A DNA stretch of 14,942 nt from Holophagaceae bacterium (GTDB lineage Bacteria; Acidobacteriota; Holophagae; Holophagales; Holophagaceae). The notes beneath the pieces are model-generated. The model made no database searches. It was not told the origin of the DNA and was given only the letters and a program-made list of their open reading frames with translations. Location: positions 1,868 to 16,809 of the forward strand of contig DPRT01000074.1 of the NCBI GenBank assembly GCA_003538615.1, written 5' to 3'. Positions 5,993 through 13,976 of the stretch are shown piece by piece; the first letter of the stretch is position 1, and each line of letters begins with the position of its first letter. A program made the translations under genes and the position numbers.

Positions 5993-6030
5993 TTGGCTTG
6001 AGTATAAAATATTGATATATATCATTTTAT
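5993..6030 (+). promoter_or_regulatory. Probable ahpC promoter with AT-rich palindrome
   Basis: A sharply AT-rich island (6001-6035) in GC-rich DNA. Two sigma70-like readings overlap: TTGAGT (5998-6003), 16 bp, TATCAT (6020-6025); or TTGGCT (5993-5998), 17 bp, TATATA (6016-6021). A perfect 12-bp palindrome TGATATATATCA (6013-6024) covers the -10 area, and ATAAAAT (6004-6010) is the reverse complement of ATTTTAT (6024-6030). This suggests a repressor site over the promoter. It resembles Fur/PerR-type AT-rich operators but does not fit their 7-1-7 box. Confidence 0.5.
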
Positions 6031-6094
6031 TTATTCGGCATGAAGATGGCTCTAGCTGGGGACCGCCGTGCGCGGCTTTCCAGGAGAACCTCCG

Positions 6095-6664
6095 ATGTCC
6101 CCATCCCTGATCAATACCGAAATCAAGCCCTTCACGGCCACGGCCTTCCAGAACGGCCAGTTCAAGTCCGTCAGTGAAGCTGATCTGAAGGGCAAGTGGT
6201 CGGTGTTCTTCTTCTATCCCGCCGATTTCACCTTCGTCTGCCCCACGGAGCTGGGAGACCTGGCCGACCACTATGCGGAATTCCAGAAGCTGGGCGTGGA
6301 GATCTATGGGGTGAGCACGGACACCCACTTCACCCACAAGGCCTGGCACGACACGTCCGAGACCATCGGCAAGATCCGGTACCCGCTGGTGGGTGATCCG
6401 ACCCAGGCGATCTCCCGCAACTTCGGCGTGCTGATCGAGGAGGCCGGCCTCGCCGAGCGCGGCACCTTCGTGATCGACCCCTCCGGCAGGATCCAGATCA
6501 TCGAGATCAACGCGGGCGGCGTCGGCCGCAACGCCGAGGAGCTGCTCCGGAAGGTCAAGGCGGCCCAGTACGTCGCCAGCCACCCGGGCGAGGTCTGTCC
6601 CGCCAAGTGGAAGGAGGGCGAAGCCACCCTGGCGCCCTCGCTGGATCTGGTGGGGAAGATCTAG
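6095..6664 (+). CDS. ahpC: Alkyl hydroperoxide reductase AhpC (2-Cys peroxiredoxin)
   Basis: A 189-residue cytoplasmic peroxiredoxin that reduces hydrogen peroxide, organic hydroperoxides and peroxynitrite. The peroxidatic cysteine is C49 in [14 protein letters not shown] and the resolving cysteine is C168 in [12 protein letters not shown], near the C-terminus as in typical 2-Cys AhpC. The stretches [30 protein letters not shown] and [13 protein letters not shown] are family hallmarks, and the length agrees with the usual 187. I chose ATG at 6095 because AGGAG lies 8 nt upstream; a GTG at 6068 would add nine unlikely residues. It is followed after 75 nt by ahpF, its dedicated reductase, so the two probably form one operon. 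The AT-rich promoter and repeat elements upstream suggest redox-responsive control, which is inferred. Confidence 0.97.
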   Translation: MSPSLINTEIKPFTATAFQNGQFKSVSEADLKGKWSVFFFYPADFTFVCPTELGDLADHYAEFQKLGVEIYGVSTDTHFTHKAWHDTSETIGKIRYPLVGDPTQAISRNFGVLIEEAGLAERGTFVIDPSGRIQIIEINAGGVGRNAEELLRKVKAAQYVASHPGEVCPAKWKEGEATLAPSLDLVGKI

Positions 6665-6676
6665 CTCGAAAGGCCA

Positions 6677-6701
6677 GCCCGGGCGCCAGCCGCGTCCGGG
6701 C
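6677..6701 (+). repeat. Hairpin between ahpC and ahpF
   Basis: GCCCGG at 6677-6682 pairs with CCGGGC at 6696-6701 across a 13-nt loop, 12 nt after the ahpC stop. No T-run follows, so it is not a full terminator. It may stabilise the ahpC message or reduce read-through into ahpF, which would fit the higher AhpC than AhpF levels known in other bacteria. Confidence 0.4.
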
Positions 6702-6739
6702 AGGCCCCGGCACAGACCCCCAGCCCTTCGGAGAACACC

Positions 6740-8302
6740 ATGCTCGCAGCGGATATCCAGGCCCAACTGAAGGCCCACCTCGAGAAGCTCGTCCATCCCA
6801 TCGATCTGGTGGCCTCCCTCGACTCCAGCGCGAAGTCCCGGGAGCTCCAGGCGCTGCTGGAGGCGGTCGCGGCGCTCTCGGACAAGGTGAGCCTCCGTAC
6901 CGATGGCCAGGGTTCGCGCCGTCCGTCATTCGGCATCAGCCGCGCCGGGGAAGTCCCCCGCGTGCATTTCGCCGGCATCCCGATGGGCCATGAATTTACC
7001 TCGCTGGTGCTGGCCCTTCTGCAGGTGAGCGGCCATCCGCCCAGACTCGAAGCGCAGGTGGCCGAGCAGATCCGCGCCCTCGCCGGGGACTTCCGTTTCG
7101 AGGCCTTCGTCTCGCTCTCCTGCCACAACTGCCCGGATGTGGTGCAGGCGCTCAATGCCATGGCGGCCCTCAATCCGGCCATCGAGGCGGTGATGATCGA
7201 CGGGGCCCTGTTCCAGGCGGAGGTGGAGAGCCGCCAGATCATGGGCGTGCCTGCGGTCTTCCTGAATGGCGAGCCCTTCGGCCAGGGCCGGGCCAGCGTC
7301 GAAGAGATCCTCGCCAAGCTGGACACCGGCGCCGCGGCGCGGGAAGCGGACCGGATCGCCCAGAAGGGGGCCTTCGACGTGCTGGTGGTCGGTGGTGGCC
7401 CGGCGGGCTCTGCGGCGGCCATCTACGCGGCCCGGAAGGGCATCCGCACGGGCGTGGTGGCCGAGCGCTTCGGTGGGCAGGTGCTGGACACCCTGGGCAT
7501 CGAGAACTTCATCTCGGTGAAGGAGACCGAGGGCCCCAAGCTGGCCATGGCCCTGGAGCAGCATGTCCGCAGCCATGACGTGGACATCATCAACCTGCAG
7601 AGGGCCGAAGCCTTGATGCCCGGACTGGAGGGGGGCCTGGTGGGGGTGCGCCTGGCCAGCGGCGCGGTGCTCAGGAGCAGGACCGTGATCCTGGCCACAG
7701 GCGCCCGGTGGCGCGAGATGAACGTGCCGGGCGAACAGCGGTACCGGACCAAGGGCGTCGCCTACTGTCCCCACTGCGATGGGCCCCTCTTCAAGGGCAA
7801 GCGTGTGTCCGTGATCGGCGGTGGGAACTCCGGCGTGGAGGCCGCCATCGATCTGGCCGGTGTGGCCGCCCATGTCACCCTGCTGGAGTTCGACCAGGCG
7901 CTCCGCGCCGATGCGGTGCTCCAGAAGAAGCTCCACAGCCTGTCCAATGTGGCCGTGATCACCTCGGCGCAGACCACGGAGGTCCTGGGTGATGGCCAGA
8001 AAGTGGCGGGGCTCGCCTACCGGGACCGCATCAGCGGCGAGGCCCGCAGGCTGGAACTGGAGGGCATCTTCGTCCAGATCGGCCTGCTGCCGAACACCGA
8101 CTGGCTCCAGGGCGTGGTGGCCCTGTCGCCCCGGGGCGAGATCGAAGTCGATGCCCGCGGCCAGACCTCTGTCCCCGGTGTCTTCGCCGCCGGGGATGCC
8201 ACCACGGTGCCCTTCAAGCAGATCATCATCGCCATGGGCGAGGGGGCCAAGGCCAGCCTGGGCGCCTTCGACCACCTGATCCGGATGTCCGTGCCAGGCT
8301 AG
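6740..8302 (+). CDS. ahpF: Alkyl hydroperoxide reductase subunit F (NADH:peroxiredoxin reductase)
   Basis: A 520-residue flavoprotein that passes electrons from NAD(P)H through FAD and two disulfides to AhpC. The N-terminal domain (about 1-200) is a double thioredoxin-like fold with the redox pair C128-H-N-C131 in LSCHNCPD. A thioredoxin-reductase-like module follows: FAD-binding [19 protein letters not shown] at about 216-234, ATGARW, the second redox pair C343-P-H-C346 in AYCPHCDGP, the NAD(P)H-binding [17 protein letters not shown] at about 358-374, and the closing [24 protein letters not shown]. Length equals the 521-residue E. coli protein and no key residue is missing. GGAGA about 7 nt before ATG 6740 supports the start. 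It lies 75 nt after ahpC. Its stop is only 4 nt from the stop of the convergent gene, leaving no room for a separate terminator. Confidence 0.97.
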   Translation: MLAADIQAQLKAHLEKLVHPIDLVASLDSSAKSRELQALLEAVAALSDKVSLRTDGQGSRRPSFGISRAGEVPRVHFAGIPMGHEFTSLVLALLQVSGHPPRLEAQVAEQIRALAGDFRFEAFVSLSCHNCPDVVQALNAMAALNPAIEAVMIDGALFQAEVESRQIMGVPAVFLNGEPFGQGRASVEEILAKLDTGAAAREADRIAQKGAFDVLVVGGGPAGSAAAIYAARKGIRTGVVAERFGGQVLDTLGIENFISVKETEGPKLAMALEQHVRSHDVDIINLQRAEALMPGLEGGLVGVRLASGAVLRSRTVILATGARWREMNVPGEQRYRTKGVAYCPHCDGPLFKGKRVSVIGGGNSGVEAAIDLAGVAAHVTLLEFDQALRADAVLQKKLHSLSNVAVITSAQTTEVLGDGQKVAGLAYRDRISGEARRLELEGIFVQIGLLPNTDWLQGVVALSPRGEIEVDARGQTSVPGVFAAGDATTVPFKQIIIAMGEGAKASLGAFDHLIRMSVPG

Positions 8303-8306
8303 CCTG

Positions 8307-9014
8307 CTAGTCCAGGTAGAACCCCACGCCCTGCCAGACCTTGAAGCGGATCTTCCCGTCCTGGGAGGTGGCTGGGTCGAAGACGATCTTTTTGGCAGCC
8401 TCCACGCAGGCCTCGCCGGCCTCTTTCACGTCCGGACCGTCGCCCGGGAGGCCCTGGATCAGGCGGGAGGCGATGACCTCGCCCTTTTCGTTCACGAGGA
8501 CGTTCACCACCACCACGCCCCGCGGCCGGCCGGAGAACAGCCCTGAGGACTTCAGCCGCGGAACCACGCGGTTGAGGTTGATGGGACGGGCGGGCTGGAT
8601 GTCCTCGGACAGGACGACCAGGTCGCCTTCGGTGGGGGAGGCGCTCACCTTGGTCCGCAGGCCCTCGTTTTCCGCTTTGAGCTTCGCCGCCTCGGCCCTG
8701 GCATCCACGGCGTCCTGCCTGGCGGCCTGGAATTCCTTGAGGAGGGCGTCGCCGCCGCCCTGGTTCTCCTGGAGGATGGCGCGGACCTGATTCGTCTCCT
8801 TGCGCGCGGCCTCGGCCTCGGCGCGGGCCAGGTCGCGGGCCTTGTGGGCGGCGGCCAGTTCCTGCTGCAAGTCCTCGGTGGCTGCGAGCCGCTGCTTGAG
8901 GCCATCCCGCTCCTCCGTGAGCCGCCGGACCTGGACTACAAGCTGGGCGGCCGTGGGCTTCTTCGCCGCGGCAAGGGGCAGGGCGATCAACAGCAGGGCG
9001 ATGGCGATGCGCAT
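8307..9014 (-). CDS. Secreted coiled-coil protein with C-terminal TonB-like domain
   Basis: A 235-residue protein with a signal peptide (MRIAIALLLIALPLAAAKK, cleavage likely near residue 17). A long Ala/Glu/Lys/Arg-rich coiled coil spans about 22-125, and a C-terminal domain about 140-235. The latter has GVVVVNVLVNEKGEVIASRLIQG followed by CVEAAKKIVFDPA and GKIRFKVWQGVGFYLD. This is the pattern of TonB C-terminal domains (beta hairpin, helix, 'W.F.PA', final strand). It lacks the proline-rich spacer and membrane anchor of true TonB, so it is more likely a periplasmic TonB-C-like protein than an energy transducer for outer-membrane receptors. ATG 9014 has GGAGG about 4 nt upstream. It lies 23 nt after the DUF4388 gene on the same strand, so both may be co-expressed. 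It converges on ahpF. The exact role is unknown. Confidence 0.75.
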   Translation of the reverse strand: MRIAIALLLIALPLAAAKKPTAAQLVVQVRRLTEERDGLKQRLAATEDLQQELAAAHKARDLARAEAEAARKETNQVRAILQENQGGGDALLKEFQAARQDAVDARAEAAKLKAENEGLRTKVSASPTEGDLVVLSEDIQPARPINLNRVVPRLKSSGLFSGRPRGVVVVNVLVNEKGEVIASRLIQGLPGDGPDVKEAGEACVEAAKKIVFDPATSQDGKIRFKVWQGVGFYLD

Positions 9015-9037
9015 GGTGCCTCCGGATGAGGGAGGGA

Positions 9038-10162
9038 TCAGCGCAAGTCAGCCGGCTGGTCGCTCCCATGGGCAGGTTTCGAGGCCTTGAGAATCCCACG
9101 CTTGATGAGCTTGGAGAAGATGGCGAGGCATTCGTCCTGCTCGAAGGGGGCGATGGAGAGGATGTCGCGGATGGTCCACAAGCCGTTCACCCGGCTGGCG
9201 AGGAAGGCTTCGTTGGGGCCGAGGTTCGTGTTCATCAGCTCATCCAGGCCCACCACCAGTTCGGGCACCAGGTCCTGGTCCAGCTTCTTGTCGTCCAGCA
9301 GGTCCTGGACCACGGCCATCATCTTGCCGGCATCCACGTGCCGGGGCTGGTCCTTGAGGATGCGCCGGAGCTCCTCCTGGGCCTCCTGGAGCTTCTGCTT
9401 CTCCACCAGGGCCCTGGCCCGCTGCAGCTGGAGGCTCGGGTTCTCCCCGAGGTTGCCGCCGGAATCGATGATGCGCACCAGGCCCTTCTCGTGGAGGTCG
9501 AAGAGCAGCTTGTTGATCTTGAACTCAGGCATGCGGATGTCCAGCACGAGCTGGTCCACCCGTTTCTGGCCGTCGAGGCGTGCCAGGATGTCGGCATCCT
9601 CGGGCGCCAGGGGCAGGCGCTCGGCGATGGCCTCGGGGATGGCCGCCAGCACGGCGTCGCCGCCCTTGATGATCTTCCGGATGCGTTTCCAGTCATCCAG
9701 GCGGCGCGCGCCCTCCAGGACGATGCCGGTGACATCGAGGCTGAGCAGCATGGATTTCTGGTGGGAGCCGGCGCCGTCATGGAACTCGAAGCTGCCCACA
9801 TTCCACAGGAAGGTGTCGTAGATGCTCTCTTCGACCTTCAGCTGCACGATGCGCCGGATCTCGGCCTCGGTGACCAGCTGGCGGTTGACGAGGATGCGCC
9901 CCAGGAGCTGCTGCTCGTCCTCCTGGGTGGCGAGGGCTTCGCGGAGCTGGTCCTCGGTGATCCGGTTGAAGGCCAGCAGGTACTGGCCCAGGTACTCGCG
10001 GGGATCCGAGGACCAGATGCTGGTGATGCGGCCTTCATGGAAGGCCACCCGCTTGGTGTGCAGGGGGCCGCGCAGCTCAACCACACCGGTCTTCTTGCCC
10101 ACGGCCAGCCACTGGAGGATGTCCTCCAAGCCCATCGTCGCGAGATCGCCGCTCAGCGCCAA
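9038..10162 (-). CDS. DUF4388 domain-containing protein, TTG start
   Basis: A 374-residue cytoplasmic protein. The N-terminus, ALSGDLATMGLEDILQWLAVGKKTGVVELRG and the following HTKRVAFHEGRITSIWSSDPREYLGQYLL, is a DUF4388 (PATAN-like) domain over about 1-125. Such domains are common in bacteria with complex signalling, often near gliding, pilus or two-component genes. A helical region follows, with a winged-helix-like stretch near 190-260 (LARLDGQKRVDQLVLDIRM, LLFDLHEKGLVRII) and a TPR-like helical part near 265-320. The end again looks winged-helix-like (VNGLWTIRDILSIAPF, IFSKLIKRGILKAS). The start is TTG at 10162, supported by AGGAGG 7 nt upstream; no better ATG or GTG exists and the family begins at this point. 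It probably drives the downstream TonB-like gene. Its partner is unknown; a regulatory or scaffold role is inferred. Confidence 0.8.
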   Translation of the reverse strand: MALSGDLATMGLEDILQWLAVGKKTGVVELRGPLHTKRVAFHEGRITSIWSSDPREYLGQYLLAFNRITEDQLREALATQEDEQQLLGRILVNRQLVTEAEIRRIVQLKVEESIYDTFLWNVGSFEFHDGAGSHQKSMLLSLDVTGIVLEGARRLDDWKRIRKIIKGGDAVLAAIPEAIAERLPLAPEDADILARLDGQKRVDQLVLDIRMPEFKINKLLFDLHEKGLVRIIDSGGNLGENPSLQLQRARALVEKQKLQEAQEELRRILKDQPRHVDAGKMMAVVQDLLDDKKLDQDLVPELVVGLDELMNTNLGPNEAFLASRVNGLWTIRDILSIAPFEQDECLAIFSKLIKRGILKASKPAHGSDQPADLR

Positions 10163-10180
10163 GAATCTGCCTCCTGTCGG

Positions 10181-10195
10181 ACAAGGCTACCTTGT
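10181..10195. repeat. Short hairpin in the DUF4388 gene leader
   Basis: ACAAGG at 10181-10186 and CCTTGT at 10190-10195 form a 6-bp perfect stem with a 3-nt loop; a further CCTTGT at 10197-10202 offers an alternative partner. On the minus strand it lies just upstream of the AGGAGG site of the TTG-started gene and could influence its translation. Confidence 0.35.
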
Positions 10196-10253
10196 TCCTT
10201 GTCGTTGCCCCAGGGTCATCGGAAATCTACAATTCCGGGCCCTCCACCCTTAC

Positions 10254-10284
10254 CCTATCGGCCGGGGACAGGGGTTCCGATAGG
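10254..10284. repeat. Inverted repeat after yvcK
   Basis: CCTATCGG at 10254-10261 and CCGATAGG at 10277-10284 are perfect 8-bp arms around a 15-nt loop, starting 4 nt after the yvcK stop on the minus strand. No T-run follows. It may be a factor-dependent terminator, an mRNA 3'-end stabiliser or an operator for the next gene. Confidence 0.45.
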
Positions 10285-10288
10285 AGGA

Positions 10289-11278
10289 TCACAGCCGGGG
10301 CAGGGTCTCCCGGATGGCCCGGTTGAGCAGGTCCGGATGGTGGCGGGCCGCGGGAGCCTCGGGGTCCAGCAGGGGGAAGCGGTGCACGGGAATGTCCAGG
10401 ATCCTGTCGGCCGGTGCAGAGACGGGTTCGCCGCCCTCCTCCTGGTACCTGGCCAGCATCTCGGGCTGGAGCGGGGCCGAGTTGGCGATGACCGCCGAGA
10501 TGTGCGTGCGCCCGAAGGCCTGGATGGCGGCCATGTGGCTTTCCAGATCCAGTCCGGCGGTTTCTCCGGGTTCGGTCATGAGGTTCGCCACGTAGACCAC
10601 CGGCGCCCGGGAGATGGCAATGGCCTCCTGCAGTTCGGGCAGGAGCAGGTTGGAGATGGTGGAGGTGAAGAGGCTGCCGGGGCTCAGGATCACGAGATCG
10701 GCCCGCAGCAGGGCGAGGACCGCCTCGGGCAGGGGTTCGGCATCGGCGGGCTCCATCCATAGCCGGGCCAGGGGCGGGCGGCAGGAACCCACGGCGGTCT
10801 CCCCCACGTAGCGCCGTCCTGCCAGGTCCTCGGCGCAGAGGGTGACGGGCACCACGGTGGAGGGGAAGAGCCGGCCCACCGTCACCAGCACGCCCGAAAG
10901 CTGCCGGATGGCCCGCACCCAGTCGCCCGTGAGATCCGCCAGGGCCCACAGCATGAGGTTGCCGAGGGAGTGCCCGGCGAGGCTGCCGTCCCCCTTGAAG
11001 CGGTAGTTCAGAAGGTCGGAGAGCGCCGAGTCCTCCAGGGTGAGGGCCGAGAGGCAGTTCCGGAGATCCCCGGGGGGAAGGCCGCCCAATTCATCGCGGA
11101 GCCGCCCGGAGGAGCCGCCGTTGTCCGACACGGTGACGATGCCCGTGAGCTTCCAGGGGTCGCGGCTGCGCCCCGCCTCGCGCTTCAGGGACTGCAGAAG
11201 CGCGGCCAGACCGGTGCCGCCGCCGAGGGCCACCACCTTCAGGGGAAGGTCGGCGTGAAGGGCCCTGGAGCCGGGCAC
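10289..11278 (-). CDS. yvcK: YvcK/CofD-like gluconeogenesis factor
   Basis: A 329-residue protein of the YvcK (CofD-like) family. In Bacillus and Mycobacterium YvcK/CuvA binds UDP-sugars and is needed for growth on gluconeogenic carbon sources and for normal cell-wall synthesis; related CofD is a 2-phospho-lactate transferase. Motifs in order are VVALGGGTGLAALL at about 15-28, TVSDNGGSSGRLRDELGGLPPGD split over 49-71, RNCLSAL, RFKGDGSLAGHSLGNLML, ILSPGSLFTSTISNLL and YVANLMTEPGET. The set is complete and length is normal. The called start is GTG at 11278, 18 nt after the TPR gene stop, but no clear ribosome-binding sequence precedes it, so the start is uncertain by a few codons. It probably shares the promoter upstream of the TPR gene. 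Confidence 0.92.
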   Translation of the reverse strand: MPGSRALHADLPLKVVALGGGTGLAALLQSLKREAGRSRDPWKLTGIVTVSDNGGSSGRLRDELGGLPPGDLRNCLSALTLEDSALSDLLNYRFKGDGSLAGHSLGNLMLWALADLTGDWVRAIRQLSGVLVTVGRLFPSTVVPVTLCAEDLAGRRYVGETAVGSCRPPLARLWMEPADAEPLPEAVLALLRADLVILSPGSLFTSTISNLLLPELQEAIAISRAPVVYVANLMTEPGETAGLDLESHMAAIQAFGRTHISAVIANSAPLQPEMLARYQEEGGEPVSAPADRILDIPVHRFPLLDPEAPAARHHPDLLNRAIRETLPRL

Positions 11279-11296
11279 GGTGGGGTCCGTCGCGGC

Positions 11297-11827
11297 CTAG
11301 CGGCCTTCGGTGAAGGCGAAGAGCGGCGATTTCCGGATGGAATTGAAGTCCGGCTCCATGTGCCACTGGAAGACCAGATCCTCATCCAGTTCCATGGCCT
11401 TCTTCAGGCTGTCGGCGGACGCCTCGGTGTTCTCCGCCTGGGCGAAGGCCACGGCGCGGAGGTAGTGCAGGTTGGCCTGCGCGGGATGGGCCTTGATGGC
11501 CTTCTCGGCGAGCTTCAGGGCGCCATCCGTGTCGTGCCGGTTCAGGCAGGCCTGGATCTCGGTGACGGCGTCGGCGGCCACGGCCTTGGCGGGGTGGAGC
11601 TTGGCTTCCGCCAGGAGGCGGTAGATCTGGGCGCGGCGCTTCACGGCCCAGTCACCGGCGGCCTGGGCTTCTTCCATCAGGGTGTCCAGGGCCTTCACGG
11701 CCTCTGCGTGCTTGCCTGAATCCACGAGCTTGACGGCCTTCGCGAAGGCGCCAGCGAGCGGTGAAGGCTGGGCGGCTGGAACGGGGACGGACTTGGAAGC
11801 TTGTTCTGACTTGGCCTTCGTCGCCAT
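11297..11827 (-). CDS. Small TPR-like helical protein
   Basis: A 176-residue, probably cytoplasmic protein. A flexible Lys/Ser/Pro/Ala-rich N-terminus (1-25) is followed by a largely helical body. Helix pairs at 27-60 (AFAKAVKLVDSGKHAEAVKALDTL) and 98-150 (DTDGALKLAEKAIKAHPAQ, then LHYLRAVAFAQAENTEASAD) have the W/L-G-Y-A-F-A-P spacing of tetratricopeptide repeats, including the typical HPAQANLHYLRAVA. The end, FNSIRKSPLFAFTEGR, resembles the tail of many short TPR proteins ending in 'P.F..L'. ATG at 11827 is supported by AGAGG 7 nt upstream; upstream extension would enter the promoter. It lies 18 nt before yvcK on the same strand. TPR proteins act as protein-binding scaffolds; the partner here is unknown. 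Confidence 0.8.
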   Translation of the reverse strand: MATKAKSEQASKSVPVPAAQPSPLAGAFAKAVKLVDSGKHAEAVKALDTLMEEAQAAGDWAVKRRAQIYRLLAEAKLHPAKAVAADAVTEIQACLNRHDTDGALKLAEKAIKAHPAQANLHYLRAVAFAQAENTEASADSLKKAMELDEDLVFQWHMEPDFNSIRKSPLFAFTEGR

Positions 11828-11854
11828 GCGGGATCCTCTGGAAGCCTTGGGGAA

Positions 11855-11883
11855 ACTATAGAGTGACAGGTTTCCCGGGGCAA
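11855..11883 (-). promoter_or_regulatory. Sigma70-type promoter for the TPR-yvcK unit
   Basis: On the minus strand TTGCCC (11883-11878) and TATAGT (11860-11855) are separated by exactly 17 bp; they match 4 of 6 and 5 of 6 consensus bases. Transcription would begin near 11848, about 20 nt before the TPR gene ATG, leaving just enough leader for its AGAGG site. Confidence 0.6.
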
Positions 11884-11914
11884 ATCCCGGCCGCATGGCG
11901 GCGAAGGCGGGATT
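11883..11914 (-). terminator. Nested hairpin after the ABC permease gene
   Basis: AATCCCG (11883-11889) pairs with CGGGATT (11908-11914), and inside it GCCGC (11890-11894) pairs with GCGGC (11898-11902). The outer arm touches the permease stop codon on the minus strand. No T-run follows, so it may be factor-dependent. It abuts the -35 box of the next promoter. Confidence 0.45.
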
Positions 11915-13103
11915 CAGGCTTTGAACAGGGCCTTTTCGCGGTTCAGGACGCGGGTGGAAACCAGGGTCATGAGGCCAGCCAGGCCCACCGTCATGGCGAA
12001 GGCGATGGCGTATTCGGTCCAGTTCGGCTGCTGGCCGAACATCTTGCGGAGGGCCAGGCAGACATTCACCACGGGCACGTAGGCGAGGGCGGGGATCTTG
12101 TCCACGCCGGGGGCCATGGTGAACATGCCCAGGAAGACCACCAGGAAGATGCCCGGCATGATGGCGCTGCCGGCCTCGATGGTGTTCTTCGCCTGGATGC
12201 CCATGAGCAGGATGAAGTTCGCGAAGAACAGGCCCAGGGGCACCATGATCAGGAAGGTGAGGCCCAGGGTCATGGGGTTGGCGATGGCCGCCATGGCCTG
12301 CATGGAGCCCGCGGAGCCGCCGCCGATGAAGGGGATGGAGAGGCCCATGCTGAGCAGGTTCAGCAGGGCCGCGATGACGCCCATGCTGAAGATGTAGAGC
12401 AGCTTTCCGAGGATGATCTGGTTCCTGGGCAGGCGCGTGGCCATGAGGCTCAGGAGCGTGTTCCGCTCCTTCTCACCGGCGGTGGCGTAGATGCCGTGCT
12501 GCATGGCGCCCGTGTACATCATGGTCATCAGGAGGTAGGGCAGCAGCATGCCGATGAACTTCCCGGCCTTCAGGGCCGCGTCCGCGGCATCCTTCACGTC
12601 GAGCTTGATGGGCTCGGCCAGCTGCAGGGAAGCGCCCAGGGTCTGGAGGCGGCCCTGCACCCAGGTCTTCTCCTGGCCCTTGAGGGACTCCTTGAGGCGC
12701 TTGAGGGCCAGTTCGGAAGCCCGCTCACTCTCGTCCACCGTGGCGGTGACGATGAAGGTCGCGTGCTTCTGGAGGGCTTCGGCGGCGGTGGGGGCCACCT
12801 CGATCGCCAGTTCCAGCTTCTGGTCGCGGAGGGCCTGCCTCAGATCGCCCTCGGGCCTGGCCACGCGCTCGAAGCGCTTCGGATCCGAGGCGAGGATCCC
12901 GTCCAGGATTCCGGAGGGGTCGGAGACATAGACCCGGCTGGCCTTGTTGCGGTTCTGGGCCTCGTCCCGCTTCCCCATCTTGGCCATCATGCCGAAGATG
13001 GCGGGATAGAGCAGGAAGGGCAGGACGAAGGCGAAGAAGAGCGTCTTCCGGTCCTTCGAGAGTTCGAGGAATTCCTTCTTGGCGATGAGCAGGGCGCCGC
13101 GCA

Positions 13104-13104
<1 letters not shown>
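11914..13104 (-). CDS. ABC-2 type transporter permease, NatB-like
   Basis: A 396-residue inner-membrane permease. It opens with a basic cytoplasmic end (MRGALLIAKKEFLELSKDRKT, the KKEF..L.RD/K box common in NatB-type permeases) and a transmembrane segment at about 22-42. A large extracytoplasmic domain (about 45-180) follows. Five further hydrophobic segments lie in the C-terminal half, around GKFIGMLLPYLLMTMMYTGA, LLYIFSMGVIAALLNLLSMG, MTLGLTFLIMVPLGLFFANF, AIMPGIFLVVFLGMFTMA and YAIAFAMTVGLAGLMTLV. The stretch GEKERNTLLSLMATRLPRNQ is the ABC-2 coupling motif. NatAB exports sodium in Bacillus; the substrate here is not deducible. Its ATG shares one base with the natA-like stop, and AAGGAGG lies 6 nt upstream inside that gene, so the two are translationally coupled. 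Confidence 0.9.
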
Positions 13105-13871
<767 letters not shown>

Positions 13872-13930
13872 CGGGCCTCCGGATGGGAAGGCCCCAGTGT
13901 AGAGGCCGGAACCACAACCCCGGCCGGGGA

Positions 13931-13962
13931 CCGGCGAACGGAAGGGCCGGGCCGGTGAACGG
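13931..13962. promoter_or_regulatory. Direct repeat upstream of the natA-like gene
   Basis: CCGGCGAACGG at 13931-13941 recurs as CCGGTGAACGG at 13952-13962, 10 of 11 bases identical and 21 bp apart, two helical turns. It lies 60-90 bp upstream of the natA-like start. An isolated TACACT (13901-13896, minus) could be a -10 box without a good -35, as in activator-dependent promoters. Binding by a regulator is inferred. A 12-bp palindrome CCCCGGCCGGGG (13918-13929) sits next to it. Confidence 0.4.
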
Positions 13963-13976
13963 GGGTGTGCGGACTT

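Noticed and set aside
6003..6024. OxyR, PerR or Fur box at ahpC
   Set aside because: The dyads share AT-richness but not the spacing or half-sites of these boxes, so no named regulator is assigned.
6926..8275. A 449-codon minus-strand open frame opposite ahpF
   Set aside because: Antisense shadow of a complete, motif-bearing ahpF.
9026..10762. A 578-codon plus-strand open frame opposite the DUF4388 and yvcK genes
   Set aside because: Composition is that of a shadow frame, and it spans two recognised genes and their intergenic region.
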